Source: an uncultured Peptococcaceae bacterium (GTDB lineage: Bacteria > Bacillota > Desulfotomaculia > Desulfotomaculales > Desulfocucumaceae). Taken from it: 18,242 bases of DNA. Every line of letters begins with the position of its first letter. Position 1 is the first letter of the stretch. A program made the translations under genes and the position numbers. Positions 6,109 to 14,218 of this stretch are shown in pieces. Location: positions 1 through 18,242 of the forward strand of contig CATZDY010000050.1 in the NCBI GenBank assembly GCA_958417755.1, written 5' to 3'. The notes below the pieces were generated by a model. The model was not told the DNA's origin, did not search any database, and worked only from the letters and a program-made list of their open reading frames with translations.

Positions 6109-7957
6109 CCCCCAACCCTTCTGTTTCCTTTGGGGTTATTTGCAGCATAAACCCATCCCGGCCTTTCTTTTTGACTGTATAAAGGGCTTGATCCGCCTGG
6201 CGGATGAGGGCTTCCAAACCCATGCCCGGCATAGCGATAACCCCGCCAATGCTAAGGCTTACCCCGGGTGTTTGGCCTTCATATTGATACTCTTGCATCC
6301 TTTGTCGCAGGTGTTGTATCTTTTCACTAACAACAGCCTGCTCTTCCCCGGCTTCTTTTAAAAAGAGCAAGAATTCATCCCCACCCCAGCGGCACAGGAT
6401 ATGGTTACCAGTAAAAGTTTCCCGAAGGACCAGTCCCAATTGGCGCAACACATCATCCCCACATAAGTGGCCAAAATGGTCGTTAAATTGCTTGAAATAA
6501 TCCACATCCAAGAACAGCACCATATCCCTGTTGGGGCTCTGTTTTTCTGCCAGATATGCAGCAATCTGTTTTTCTCCGGCTGTATGATTCAACAACCCTG
6601 TGAGCTGATCCGTAAACCCCAGCTCCATCAAAGCTTCCATTTCTTGATGTTCCTTTTCTATGTTCATTAGACAACCAATGAGACGAATGGGTCGGTAATG
6701 GGATTCTTCGGTATACACCACAATATAGATGATACGAAACCAGTTCCAACCCCCTTCCCGCATGCCGCACTGAAATTCTGCGTCATAGGAATGGCCAGGG
6801 GTGTTGTTTTCCAACAACTGGTCGAATTCCTCCAGGGTAAAGGAAAGACGCAACAGCTTGTGGTGCAGTTTTTCCCGAAAATTTTCCACCACTTGGGGTA
6901 AATCCAACATGGCATGCTTTTCTCCAAAAATAGTCAACCGATCCTGCAAATAGTCGTATTCCATCCCTGCCCCCCCGAAGGTATTGGCCAACATGCGATA
7001 ACTATCCTCATAGCCGCGCAATTCCCGGTTTTGCCGAATGCGCACCCGGGTATAGGTAAACATGGCCACAAAGCCCACAAAAGACAATGAAAGTACGGCG
7101 CACAACAATTCAAAGGGATGGGTATAAACAAAATCAATGAAACTATCTCCCTTGTTTCTGCTTTCTCCATTTATCATAACACTATTGGACATCTCTGCTG
7201 TTGAATAAGAAGCAATGGTTTTAGTCAAAAGGGAGGCCAAGGTTTTATGCTCCCCAGGGGGTAAACCAAATCCTAACGTTACATTGTGTTTGGGGACAAT
7301 CTTTGAGGTTAAGTCCTTGGTGGCATATTGTTGCATCAATACTCTAGTAGTAAACAAATCACAAGCAACAAAATCCGCCTGTCTGCTACGTACAGCATCC
7401 AAACATTTGTTCATGGTGGGATACACAAAGGTATTGATGGTATCATATTGCTCAACTTCTAGTAGTTGCAGCCCTTGGGGCATGGCAATGGTTATGCTCC
7501 TTTGGGGATAAAGCCAAGCATCTTTATGGGAAATCAATGCCACTGGGGCTGAAAGATAGGGTACGAAATTAGAAGCACTGCTCCACTGTTCCTCACTGCC
7601 AATTTGTGCCTTCACAGCCGCCAAATCCGCCCGCCCCTGGGCCAACTCCTGTAAAGATGCAGCATAGCTGCTGGTTGGCACCCACTCTATCCGCAACCCG
7701 CTGGCTTGGGATAAGACTTGCAACAAATCCAGGGCAACCCCTTGATACGCTTGGTTTTCCTGATCTTGATACACATAGGGCTGCCAATTGTCTAAAACCA
7801 AAACCCGCAATACTTTTTTATGATTCATATAGGCCATTTCCTCATTGGTAAAAGTCATGGAATTGGATTCCGTTGCACTTCCCCAGGACAAAGGAAACAG
7901 CAAGAAAAACAAGCCAGTAAAAAAAAGAAGACCACACATTATTGTTTTCCCTTTCAT
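6092..7957 (-). CDS. Membrane diguanylate cyclase with periplasmic solute-binding sensor
   Basis: This 621-residue protein would make cyclic di-GMP from two GTP in response to an external ligand. In order: a signal peptide (about 1-28), an extracytoplasmic solute-binding domain of family 3 type (about 47-265), one membrane span (about 282-301), a PAS-like domain (about 315-435) and a GGDEF domain (about 445-610). The active loop is WGGDEF (525-529), with metal-site Asp484 in LFLDVDYF and base-binding Asn492 and Asp501, so the cyclase should be active. The inhibitory RxxD site expected at 516-519 reads TGNH, so product inhibition at that site is lost. The frame opens at 8050, but the ATG at 7957 has AGGAGG seven bases upstream and starts directly with the signal peptide. 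The codB-like gene overlaps its 3' end. Confidence 0.9.
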   Translation of the reverse strand: MKGKTIMCGLLFFTGLFFLLFPLSWGSATESNSMTFTNEEMAYMNHKKVLRVLVLDNWQPYVYQDQENQAYQGVALDLLQVLSQASGLRIEWVPTSSYAASLQELAQGRADLAAVKAQIGSEEQWSSASNFVPYLSAPVALISHKDAWLYPQRSITIAMPQGLQLLEVEQYDTINTFVYPTMNKCLDAVRSRQADFVACDLFTTRVLMQQYATKDLTSKIVPKHNVTLGFGLPPGEHKTLASLLTKTIASYSTAEMSNSVMINGESRNKGDSFIDFVYTHPFELLCAVLSLSFVGFVAMFTYTRVRIRQNRELRGYEDSYRMLANTFGGAGMEYDYLQDRLTIFGEKHAMLDLPQVVENFREKLHHKLLRLSFTLEEFDQLLENNTPGHSYDAEFQCGMREGGWNWFRIIYIVVYTEESHYRPIRLIGCLMNIEKEHQEMEALMELGFTDQLTGLLNHTAGEKQIAAYLAEKQSPNRDMVLFLDVDYFKQFNDHFGHLCGDDVLRQLGLVLRETFTGNHILCRWGGDEFLLFLKEAGEEQAVVSEKIQHLRQRMQEYQYEGQTPGVSLSIGGVIAMPGMGLEALIRQADQALYTVKKKGRDGFMLQITPKETEGLGDEEHV

Positions 7958-8051
7958 GTGTCCGCCTCCTTTTCCTTGTCCTGTTCTAGCCTTGGGCTTA
8001 GCCCCAACCATACCTTTTCCCCTGAAATTCATCCCCAAAATCATTCGCAAA

Positions 8052-8078
8052 AAGATAGCAACATCCCTTTTATGTCAA
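8052..8078 (-). promoter_or_regulatory. Possible promoter of the diguanylate cyclase-codB operon
   Basis: On the minus strand a consensus TTGACA (8078-8073) is followed, after a short 15-base spacer, by TATCTT (8057-8052). The -35 box is perfect but the spacer is suboptimal, so activity may be weak or need an activator. Transcription would begin near 8045, giving a leader of about 90 bases. Confidence 0.35.
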
Positions 8079-8639
8079 GTTCTTTCTTCGACTTTGGGGA
8101 TACATTCCCCTGCCCAAACCATGGCCTTGGGCTTCATTTTATCAGGGCTTTGAAATATCAGAATCTTTACCAATCTTTTTTACAACCCACAGGGGCAAAC
8201 AAATTGAGCAACCAAGCTTCTTTTTTATCATCCGCTATGAATGAGCACGAATTGGTATTATTGGTTGTATTTTTCTCGATGTGCTCAGCCCTTTTGCTTT
8301 ATCACTACACTTTTATCTTCTCTTCAAGGGGCATCACTTTTTCGCCATTTCCAACAGCTCCATTAACAGCCTGCAAGAACATTTCCGCTAAATTTCATAG
8401 GCCCTATACTTGGTTTTGCCAGACAAAGAGACTTTTGAAAAGATAAGTTCTGAGCCCGTAGGGCTGTTTGGTAGACCATGTAAAAACCTTGGTAAAACCC
8501 CAAATGATTCCTTATTCATAGGCCTAAACAGGTGCCCAAAAGTCAATCATAAAAGACTTTCTCTTTTTCTCAGCGAGAAGCCTTCTTATGTCTTATAAAA
8601 ACTTATCATGTATTCCCTTAGCATTACATCCCACCAATG
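8079..8639. other. 561-bp region with no recognised gene
   Basis: I find no credible protein or RNA gene. Short frames exist on both strands, including a 43-residue minus-strand frame ending near 8393 and a 62-residue plus-strand frame at 8410-8598, but neither has a ribosome binding site or a recognisable domain. A small hairpin AGCCC-GTA-GGGCT lies at 8453-8465. I tested the area by eye for a c-di-GMP riboswitch because of the adjacent cyclase and saw no match. Confidence 0.3.
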
Positions 8640-8840
8640 TTATCTACATAAGAAAATCTTTTGCAGTGGCAATAAAAATCCATTTTCACTGGTCAAAAGC
8701 CCAATAAGCCTGTCCAGTAAAATACGGACAGGCTTATAAAAATATACATCTCTATGAGGTTTTCTTCCATATTGTTTGATGCCCCAAATCCAAAGGACGA
8801 ATAGCATAGCCTTCTTAGCCTTTGCTTTTTTCCAAATCAT
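8640..8840 (-). CDS. Possible small membrane protein downstream of copA
   Basis: A 66-residue frame begins with ATG 20 bases after the copA stop, with AAGGA about six bases upstream. The predicted product has a strongly basic start (MIWKKAKAKK), a short hydrophobic stretch (AMLFVLWIWGI) and a basic C-terminal part, consistent with a small inner-membrane protein. No family is recognised. A 12-bp perfect hairpin (8704-8737) lies within the frame, which is unusual for coding DNA and suggests that the region might be a 3' untranslated region instead. Confidence 0.3.
   Translation of the reverse strand: MIWKKAKAKKAMLFVLWIWGIKQYGRKPHRDVYFYKPVRILLDRLIGLLTSENGFLLPLQKIFLCR
8704..8737. repeat. Perfect 12-bp inverted repeat downstream of copA
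   Basis: The arms ATAAGCCTGTCC (8704-8715) and GGACAGGCTTAT (8726-8737) are exact complements around a 10-base loop. In the minus-strand direction (copA transcript) the tail is TGGGCTTTTG, only partly U-rich, so it is a weak intrinsic terminator or an mRNA-stabilising hairpin. It is about 120 bases past the copA stop. Confidence 0.6.
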
Positions 8841-8860
8841 ATGCTTTCCTTGCAGCAAGC

Positions 8861-9070
8861 TTAGGAAATTGCCATTACTTCATAACCAGACTCTGTCACC
8901 ACTTCCTTCAAGGCCTCGTCAGACACCTTGTCCGCCAGGGTTACAGTAGCTGTTTTGGCGTCTAAATCCACCTCCACGCTGCTGACTCCTGCTACCTTGC
9001 CCAAAGCCTTTTCCACAGCCTTTACACAATGATTACAGGACATTCCTTCAATGGATAATACTTTTTTCAT
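8861..9070 (-). CDS. copZ: Internal in-frame start producing a CopZ-like copper chaperone
   Basis: Within copA, and in the same frame, an ATG at 9070 is preceded by AAGGAG with an ideal eight-base spacing. Translation from it would give a 69-residue protein starting MKKVLSIEGMSCNHC, the size and form of a stand-alone CopZ, which carries Cu(+) to CopA. The upstream linker codons carry the Shine-Dalgarno, as expected if two once-separate genes copA and copZ lost the stop between them. Two products from one gene, pump-chaperone fusion and free chaperone, are therefore possible. This is inferred from the DNA; expression is not demonstrated. Confidence 0.55.
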   Translation of the reverse strand: MKKVLSIEGMSCNHCVKAVEKALGKVAGVSSVEVDLDAKTATVTLADKVSDEALKEVVTESGYEVMAIS

Positions 9071-11446
9071 GGTCTCATCTCCTTTTCCTTCTGTTCTGGT
9101 GGCAATTTTTTGTACTGCCATTGGTATGGTCCCAGGGGTCTGCAATTTGAGCGCATGTTCTTGGGCCTGGACTCTTTGAGGATGAAACAGTTTCAAACGC
9201 AAAGCATTGGATACCACACAAACAGAACTCAAGCTCATGGCTGCTGCTGCAATCATGGGATTGAGCTTTAAAAGCCACAGGCCGTAAAACACGCCAGCTG
9301 CCACTGGAATGCCAATGGTATTGTAGAAAAAGGCCCAAAACAGATTTTGGCGAATGTTTCGGACCACGGAACGACTCAGCTGAATGGCAGTAGCCACATC
9401 CAGCAAATCGTTTTTCATCAGCACAATGTCCGCTGACTCAATGGCCACATCTGTTCCAGCACCAATGGCAATGCCCACATCCGCCCGGGCCAAAGCCGGG
9501 GCGTCGTTGACCCCGTCCCCCACCATGGCCACCCTTTGGCCATTTGCTTGCAAATTGCGGATTTCTTTTTCTTTGTCCTGGGGCAGCACTCCGGCAATGA
9601 CCCGCTGTACGCCCACTTGTTTGCCAATGGCCTGGGCAGTCTGGGCATTGTCCCCAGTAAGCATCACCACTTGCATCCCCAGGGCTGAAAGGGCGGCCAC
9701 TGCTTGGGGACTACTGGGTTTTATCACATCCGCCACAGCAATGATCCCCAAAAGACGCTGTTCAGAAGCAAAATACAAGGGGGTTTTCCCCTCCTGGGCA
9801 AAGGTTTTGGCTTGCTGTAAAAGGGTATCCTCCAGCAGGCCCTGGGCCTCCATCATGACTTGGTTGCCCGCATAGCATGGCTTGCCTTCCACTAAGCCCC
9901 TAATACCTTGGCCTGGAATTTGGGTAAAATCAGTGACAGATTGATAGGCAACATTCTCCTTTTCCCCTTGGGCTACAATGGCATTGGCCAGGGGATGCTC
10001 TGATAATTTTTCCAAGGAACAGGCCACGGACAAAAGCTCTGCTTGGGAACTGCTGTCTGTATACACCATATCTGTTACCATGGGTTTTCCGGCAGTAATG
10101 GTGCCTGTTTTGTCCAAAACCACGGTTTGAATGTTGTGGGCAGTTTCCAAAGCTTCAGCGGATTTAATCAAAATCCCGTATTCCGCCCCTTTTCCAGTGC
10201 CCACCATAATGGCTGTGGGCGTGGCCAATCCCAGGGCGCAAGGACAGGAAATCACCAAAACAGAAATGGCAATGGAAAGGGCGAATTCCAAGTCATATCC
10301 CAACAATAGCCAGACCACTGCTGCCACCAGGGCAATGACAATGACCACAGGAACAAAAATACCGCTCACCTTATCTGCCAGTTTGGCAATGGGTGCTTTG
10401 GAGGAGGTGGCCTCATCCACCAACCGGACAATCTGGGCCAAGGCAGTATCATCCCCCACCTTGGTGGCTTGCATATGTAAATAGCCCCTTTGATTGATGG
10501 TGGCCCCAATGACCTGATCCCCTGGCTTTTTTTCCACTGGCAAGCTTTCTCCGGTTAACACTGACTCGTCCACCCAAGAAGCCCCCTGGGTTACCACACC
10601 GTCTACAGGAATGGTTTCCCCAGCCTTAACGATCAGGATATCCCCCACCGCCACCTCTTCCACTGGGATGGTCTCTTCCCCTTGTTCCCGCCAGACAGTG
10701 GCGGTTTTGGGCGCTAAATTGACCAGTTTGGTAATGGCCTCAGAGGTACGGCCCTTGGCCTTGGCCTCAAAAAATTTCCCCAAGGTAATTAAGGTTAAAA
10801 TCATGGCCGCTGACTCAAAATATAAATCCATGGAAAAATGCTGTACCAGATTCCAATCTCCATGGCCTAAGCCATAGCCCAGCTTATAAATGGCGTAAAT
10901 GCCATACACTGTGGCAGCAGAAGAACCCAGGGCAATCAAGGAGTCCATGTTGGGAGAACCTTTGACCAAGGTACCATAACCCACCCGGTAATATTTAAAA
11001 TTCACCAAAATCACGGGCAGCAATAGTAAAAATTGGGTAAAGGCAAAAACCAAGGCATTTTCCTGGCCCAACAATAGGTTGGGCAAAGGCCAATGAAACA
11101 TATGGCCCATGGCAATGTAAAACAAAGGAATGGAAAACACCAGAGAAACCGTTAGCCGCACCTTCATTTGGCGTAATTCTTGTTTTGCTGTATCCACAGA
11201 CTTTTCCCTTGTCTTTTTATCTATCCCCGTGCGGTTCAACACAACAGCACCATAACCGGCCTTTTCCACTGCCTGGATGATATCCTGAGGTTGCAAAAAA
11301 TCAGTATCATAGGAAACTGCCATGCTGTTTTTCAAAAGATTCACATTCACTTGACCAATACCATCCAGTTTTGCCACGCTTTTCTCCACCCTGGCCGCAC
11401 AGGCAGAGCAAGTCATACCGGTAATTGCAAATTGCTCCTTTTTCAT
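8861..11446 (-). CDS. copA: Cu(+)-exporting P1B-1 ATPase with fused C-terminal CopZ-like domain
   Basis: This 861-residue pump exports Cu(+) from the cytosol at the cost of ATP. In order: an N-terminal heavy-metal-associated domain with GMTCSAC (Cys13, Cys16), membrane spans, the actuator loop with TGES (299-301), the CPC metal site in the membrane (401-403), the phosphorylation site DKTGT (Asp445), HP (484-485), MLTGDN (595-600), GDGVND (643-648), and the P1B-1 Cu signatures Y708-N709 and MSLSS (737-741). The ATPase core ends near residue 755. After a polar linker, a second complete HMA domain (793-861, GMSCNHC, Cys804/Cys807) matches a free CopZ chaperone in length and sequence. AAGGG lies about seven bases before the ATG. 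A divergent ArsR-type regulator lies upstream; no CsoR or CopY gene is present in the window. Confidence 0.95.
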   Translation of the reverse strand: MKKEQFAITGMTCSACAARVEKSVAKLDGIGQVNVNLLKNSMAVSYDTDFLQPQDIIQAVEKAGYGAVVLNRTGIDKKTREKSVDTAKQELRQMKVRLTVSLVFSIPLFYIAMGHMFHWPLPNLLLGQENALVFAFTQFLLLLPVILVNFKYYRVGYGTLVKGSPNMDSLIALGSSAATVYGIYAIYKLGYGLGHGDWNLVQHFSMDLYFESAAMILTLITLGKFFEAKAKGRTSEAITKLVNLAPKTATVWREQGEETIPVEEVAVGDILIVKAGETIPVDGVVTQGASWVDESVLTGESLPVEKKPGDQVIGATINQRGYLHMQATKVGDDTALAQIVRLVDEATSSKAPIAKLADKVSGIFVPVVIVIALVAAVVWLLLGYDLEFALSIAISVLVISCPCALGLATPTAIMVGTGKGAEYGILIKSAEALETAHNIQTVVLDKTGTITAGKPMVTDMVYTDSSSQAELLSVACSLEKLSEHPLANAIVAQGEKENVAYQSVTDFTQIPGQGIRGLVEGKPCYAGNQVMMEAQGLLEDTLLQQAKTFAQEGKTPLYFASEQRLLGIIAVADVIKPSSPQAVAALSALGMQVVMLTGDNAQTAQAIGKQVGVQRVIAGVLPQDKEKEIRNLQANGQRVAMVGDGVNDAPALARADVGIAIGAGTDVAIESADIVLMKNDLLDVATAIQLSRSVVRNIRQNLFWAFFYNTIGIPVAAGVFYGLWLLKLNPMIAAAAMSLSSVCVVSNALRLKLFHPQRVQAQEHALKLQTPGTIPMAVQKIATRTEGKGDETMKKVLSIEGMSCNHCVKAVEKALGKVAGVSSVEVDLDAKTATVTLADKVSDEALKEVVTESGYEVMAIS
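9079..9084 (-). promoter_or_regulatory. Internal Shine-Dalgarno of copZ
   Basis: AAGGAG on the minus strand lies eight bases before the internal ATG at 9070. It sits inside copA codons for the linker (EGKGDE) and is stronger than the ribosome binding site of copA itself. Confidence 0.6.
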
Positions 11447-11666
11447 GTAAAATCCCTTCTTCCCCTTCTCACTGGCTGGCTATTGCCACAACAAAATCTA
11501 ACCCTCTTGGCAAAGGATACAACCCTAAGCCTATTTTTCTTTAGGTTCTCCAAAACCATTGATTCTACTTTCCTTTTTCTTGCCACCAAAATCCCATAAT
11601 GTTACAATAAATATATTAGCCCTTTTCTTAGCTTCCATCCGGCTTGGCAAAGGGTAAGATCTTGGT
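11447..11666. other. Intergenic region between copA and the arsR promoter
   Basis: This region must hold the copA promoter, but I could not identify one with confidence; the best minus-strand match is TTGGTG-16-TAGAAT, which is poor. No operator for CsoR (GC-rich palindrome) or CopY (TACAnnTGTA) was seen. A gene is not evident. Confidence 0.3.
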
Positions 11667-11695
11667 TTGACAAGCTTTTTGATAAAGGCTATGAT
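11667..11695 (+). promoter_or_regulatory. Sigma-A promoter of the arsR-type gene
   Basis: TTGACA (11667-11672) and TATGAT (11690-11695) are separated by 17 bases, a near-consensus promoter. Transcription would start near 11702, leaving a leader of about 65 bases before the start codon. Confidence 0.75.
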
Positions 11696-11730
11696 GGACA
11701 AAATGATACGTCCTATTTGTTTTTGATTTT

Positions 11731-11748
11731 GTCATTATACCATATGAC
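11731..11748 (+). promoter_or_regulatory. Possible operator in the arsR leader
   Basis: GTCAT (11731-11735) and ATGAC (11744-11748) form an inverted repeat around eight bases, extendable with partial matches on both sides. It lies downstream of the promoter, in the untranslated leader, so repression from here would be by roadblock. It shares only CATATGAC with the stronger palindrome before the hma gene. Confidence 0.3.
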
Positions 11749-11766
11749 CATATAAGGAGTAAGTCG

Positions 11767-12141
11767 ATGCCAGGGAAAATCATCCCCCATGATCACGGAC
11801 AAAATACAGAAAATGTGTTGGAACAAATGCCTGATGTTGCTCATTTTTTAGATGCTGCTACCACATTCCAACAACTTTGTGACGGTTCGCGTTTGCGCAT
11901 TCTGTGGTTGCTTTGCCACTGTGAGGAATGTGTGTGCAATATTGCTGCAGCTGTGAAGATGAGCAATTCCGCTGTTTCCCATCATTTGCGGACCCTGAAA
12001 CAAAACGGACTGATCCGTAGCAAACGGGTGGGCAAAGAAGTGTACTATACCCTATCCACCAGCAAAAAGGCACAATTGGTCCACCAAATGATTGATGATC
12101 TTTTTGAGTTAAACTGTCCCAATCATCTCCAAGAGGTATGA
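11767..12141 (+). CDS. ArsR/SmtB-family metal-sensing repressor
   Basis: This 124-residue winged-helix repressor is of the type that leaves DNA when it binds a soft or divalent metal. The family helix-turn-helix SNSAVSHHLRTLKQNGL spans about residues 66-82, followed by the wing RVGKEVYYTL. Ahead of it, in the alpha-3 position where CadC carries the ELCVCD metal site, this protein has the Cys-rich CHCEECVC (50-57). Further possible ligands are His8 and His10 at the N-terminus and His106 with Asp110/Asp111 in the last helix. This pattern points to Cd/Pb/Zn or Cu sensing rather than arsenic, but the metal is not certain. AAGGAG lies about nine bases before the ATG. It is divergent from copA and convergent with the Zn/Cd-type ATPase, so it may control one or both. 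Confidence 0.9.
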   Translation: MPGKIIPHDHGQNTENVLEQMPDVAHFLDAATTFQQLCDGSRLRILWLLCHCEECVCNIAAAVKMSNSAVSHHLRTLKQNGLIRSKRVGKEVYYTLSTSKKAQLVHQMIDDLFELNCPNHLQEV

Positions 12142-12174
12142 TAGGAACCTCATTTTATACTTTTAGCATTGCCT

Positions 12175-14088
12175 TTAGGCAACCTCTAAATCCCCTGGGT
12201 CAAGGTTTGACTTTTCTCCTCTCAAAGAAAGTACCTTTGAGGCGTATTGCTTTGTGCGCAAAGGTCGAATGGCATTTAGAATCGCCAGGATTGACACCCC
12301 TACATCAGCAAACACAGCAGTCCACATGGAAGCCAATCCCAAGGCACCCAGGACCAGAACCACAGCTTTTACCCCCAGGGCGAAAACAATATTCTGCCGC
12401 ACAATTCCCAGGGTTTTTTGCGCAATTTGAATTACAGTGGCAATCTTGGAAGGTTCGTCAGTCATAATGACAATGTCAGCCGCTTCAATGGCTGCGTCCG
12501 AACCCAGGCCCCCCATGGCAATGCCAATATCAGCCCGGGCCAACACAGGAGCATCATTGATGCCATCCCCCACAAAGGCCACCTTGCTGGCAGGGGCTTT
12601 TTCCTGCATAAGTTCCTCTAAACAAGCTACTTTATCCCCTGGAAGCAGTTCCGCATACACTTGGTCAAGATGTAACGCCCCAGCTACCTTTTGCCCCACA
12701 GCCTTTGCATCCCCTGTAAGCATTACAGATTGAATGCCCTTTGCTTTTAGAGCTGCAACGGCCTGGAAAGAATCCTCTTTGATTTCATCTTCAATGAAAA
12801 GATACCCTGCATACTTGCCTTCCACTGCCACATGCACCACTGTGCCCCCCATGGCAGGGGAAGAAAATACAATACCTTCTTTTTTCATCAGTTTGGCATT
12901 GCCCACAAGTACTGTTTGATTATCAATTTTTACTTTCACGCCATAACCAGGAATCTCCTCCATATTCGCAAGGCGAGCTGGATCCACGGCTTGGCCGTAA
13001 GCCTTTTGAATGGAAACAGCAATGGGATGATTGGAATCATGCTCCGCATAAGCCGCCAGTTCTAAAAGTTCTTCCTGACTGACTGTGGCAGCATGAATCT
13101 CACTCACAGCAAAAGATCCCTTTGTCAAGGTACCGGTTTTATCAAATACCACCATTTTCGTACGGGCAAGGGCTTCTAAATCATTGCTTCCTTTGACCAA
13201 AACTCCGCATTTAGACGCCCCGCCAATGCCCCCAAAAAAGCTTAAGGGAATGGAAATCACCAAAGCACAGGGACAGGAAATCACGAGAAAGGTCAAGGCC
13301 CGGGAAACCCACAGACTAAAGGGCTGCCCTGATAACAGCGGCATAGCCAAAGCCATGACCACCGCAGCCAAAACCACCACTGGGGTATAATAACGGGCGA
13401 ATTTGGTAATAAAATTTTCACTTTTGCTTTTTTTGCTGCTAGCATGTTCCACTAGCTCAAGAATTTTGGCCACCGTGGACTGCCCGAAGGCTTTGGTCAC
13501 GCGAATGGTTAAGCGACCGGTCTGATTGATGCAGCCACTGATGACTTGCTGTCCTGCTTGTACCTCCTGGGGAAGGGATTCCCCGGTCAAAGCAGAGGTA
13601 TCCACAGCAGAGAAACCGTCCAGCACCATGCCGTCCAAGGGTATCCGTTCACCAGGTTTGACCACAATGGTATCATTGATGTGAACTTCCTCAGGATCCA
13701 CCTGCACAAGCTGGTCCTCTTGGTATATATTGGCATAATCTGGCCGAATGTCCATCAAATCCGCAATGGAACGCCGGGATTTATGCACTGCATAGGATTG
13801 GAAAAACTCTCCCACTTGATAGAACAGCATCACCGCAACACCTTCGGCATATTCCCCCAAACAAAAAGCCCCCAGAGTGGCCACTGTCATCAAAAAGTTT
13901 TCGTCGAACACTTGCCCATGCCCGATATTCTGCACAGCTTTTCCAATGATCTTGCTTCCAACCACAAGATAGCTAACAGCAAACAAAGCAAAGGTTACCA
14001 CCTCTTGCCCAGGCCAAACCAAGGCAATTCCAAAAATTGCCGCTGCAATGAAGATGCACCACAACTGTTTTTTCTGCTTTTTCGTCAT
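12175..14088 (-). CDS. cadA: Zn/Cd/Pb-exporting P1B-2 ATPase lacking its N-terminal metal domain
   Basis: This heavy-metal pump drives Zn(II), Cd(II) or Pb(II) out of the cell. Numbering from the ATG at 14094, the marks are TGES (170-173), the CPC ion site (274-276), DKTGT (Asp318), HP (356-357), MLTGD (458-462) and GDGIND (509-514). Lys576 in FALGVK and Asp597 in FADVG are the ZntA/CadA-type residues of TM7 and TM8 that separate P1B-2 from copper pumps. Unlike typical CadA/ZntA it begins directly at the first membrane helix with no HMA domain; a separate HMA protein is encoded just upstream. I chose the second ATG (14088, 637 residues) because AAGGA lies six bases before it, while it abuts the ATG at 14094. 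The gene is convergent with the ArsR-type gene, 33 bases apart. Confidence 0.92.
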   Translation of the reverse strand: MTKKQKKQLWCIFIAAAIFGIALVWPGQEVVTFALFAVSYLVVGSKIIGKAVQNIGHGQVFDENFLMTVATLGAFCLGEYAEGVAVMLFYQVGEFFQSYAVHKSRRSIADLMDIRPDYANIYQEDQLVQVDPEEVHINDTIVVKPGERIPLDGMVLDGFSAVDTSALTGESLPQEVQAGQQVISGCINQTGRLTIRVTKAFGQSTVAKILELVEHASSKKSKSENFITKFARYYTPVVVLAAVVMALAMPLLSGQPFSLWVSRALTFLVISCPCALVISIPLSFFGGIGGASKCGVLVKGSNDLEALARTKMVVFDKTGTLTKGSFAVSEIHAATVSQEELLELAAYAEHDSNHPIAVSIQKAYGQAVDPARLANMEEIPGYGVKVKIDNQTVLVGNAKLMKKEGIVFSSPAMGGTVVHVAVEGKYAGYLFIEDEIKEDSFQAVAALKAKGIQSVMLTGDAKAVGQKVAGALHLDQVYAELLPGDKVACLEELMQEKAPASKVAFVGDGINDAPVLARADIGIAMGGLGSDAAIEAADIVIMTDEPSKIATVIQIAQKTLGIVRQNIVFALGVKAVVLVLGALGLASMWTAVFADVGVSILAILNAIRPLRTKQYASKVLSLRGEKSNLDPGDLEVA

Positions 14089-14218
14089 GTTCATTCCTTC
14101 TTTGCCCTAAGATAGCAGGAACCATAGGCATACGTCCCACCTGCCCTTGCCTGCAAACACTTGTTTTCCTTTATGAATGCTATGAAATAACCGGATGCCA
14201 AGCCGGGAATATTGTTTT

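Noticed and set aside
7958..8050. The 31 extra codons before the diguanylate cyclase ATG at 7957
   Set aside because: The extension would put a basic, glycine-rich stretch ahead of the signal peptide, whereas AGGAGG sits at ideal distance from the ATG at 7957.
7820..8446. A 208-codon plus-strand frame across the start of the diguanylate cyclase gene
   Set aside because: It is largely antisense to the signal peptide and sensor of a clear gene, has no recognisable domain and no ribosome binding site.
8079..8639. A c-di-GMP (GEMM) riboswitch or decayed transposase in the gap near the diguanylate cyclase
   Set aside because: No conserved riboswitch core could be matched by eye on either strand and no transposase motif or inverted-repeat ends were seen.
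12169..12183. TTGCCTTTAGGCAA at the cadA stop as a shared terminator of cadA and the arsR-type gene
   Set aside because: The stem is only about five pairs, includes the cadA 3' end, and lacks a solid T-run.
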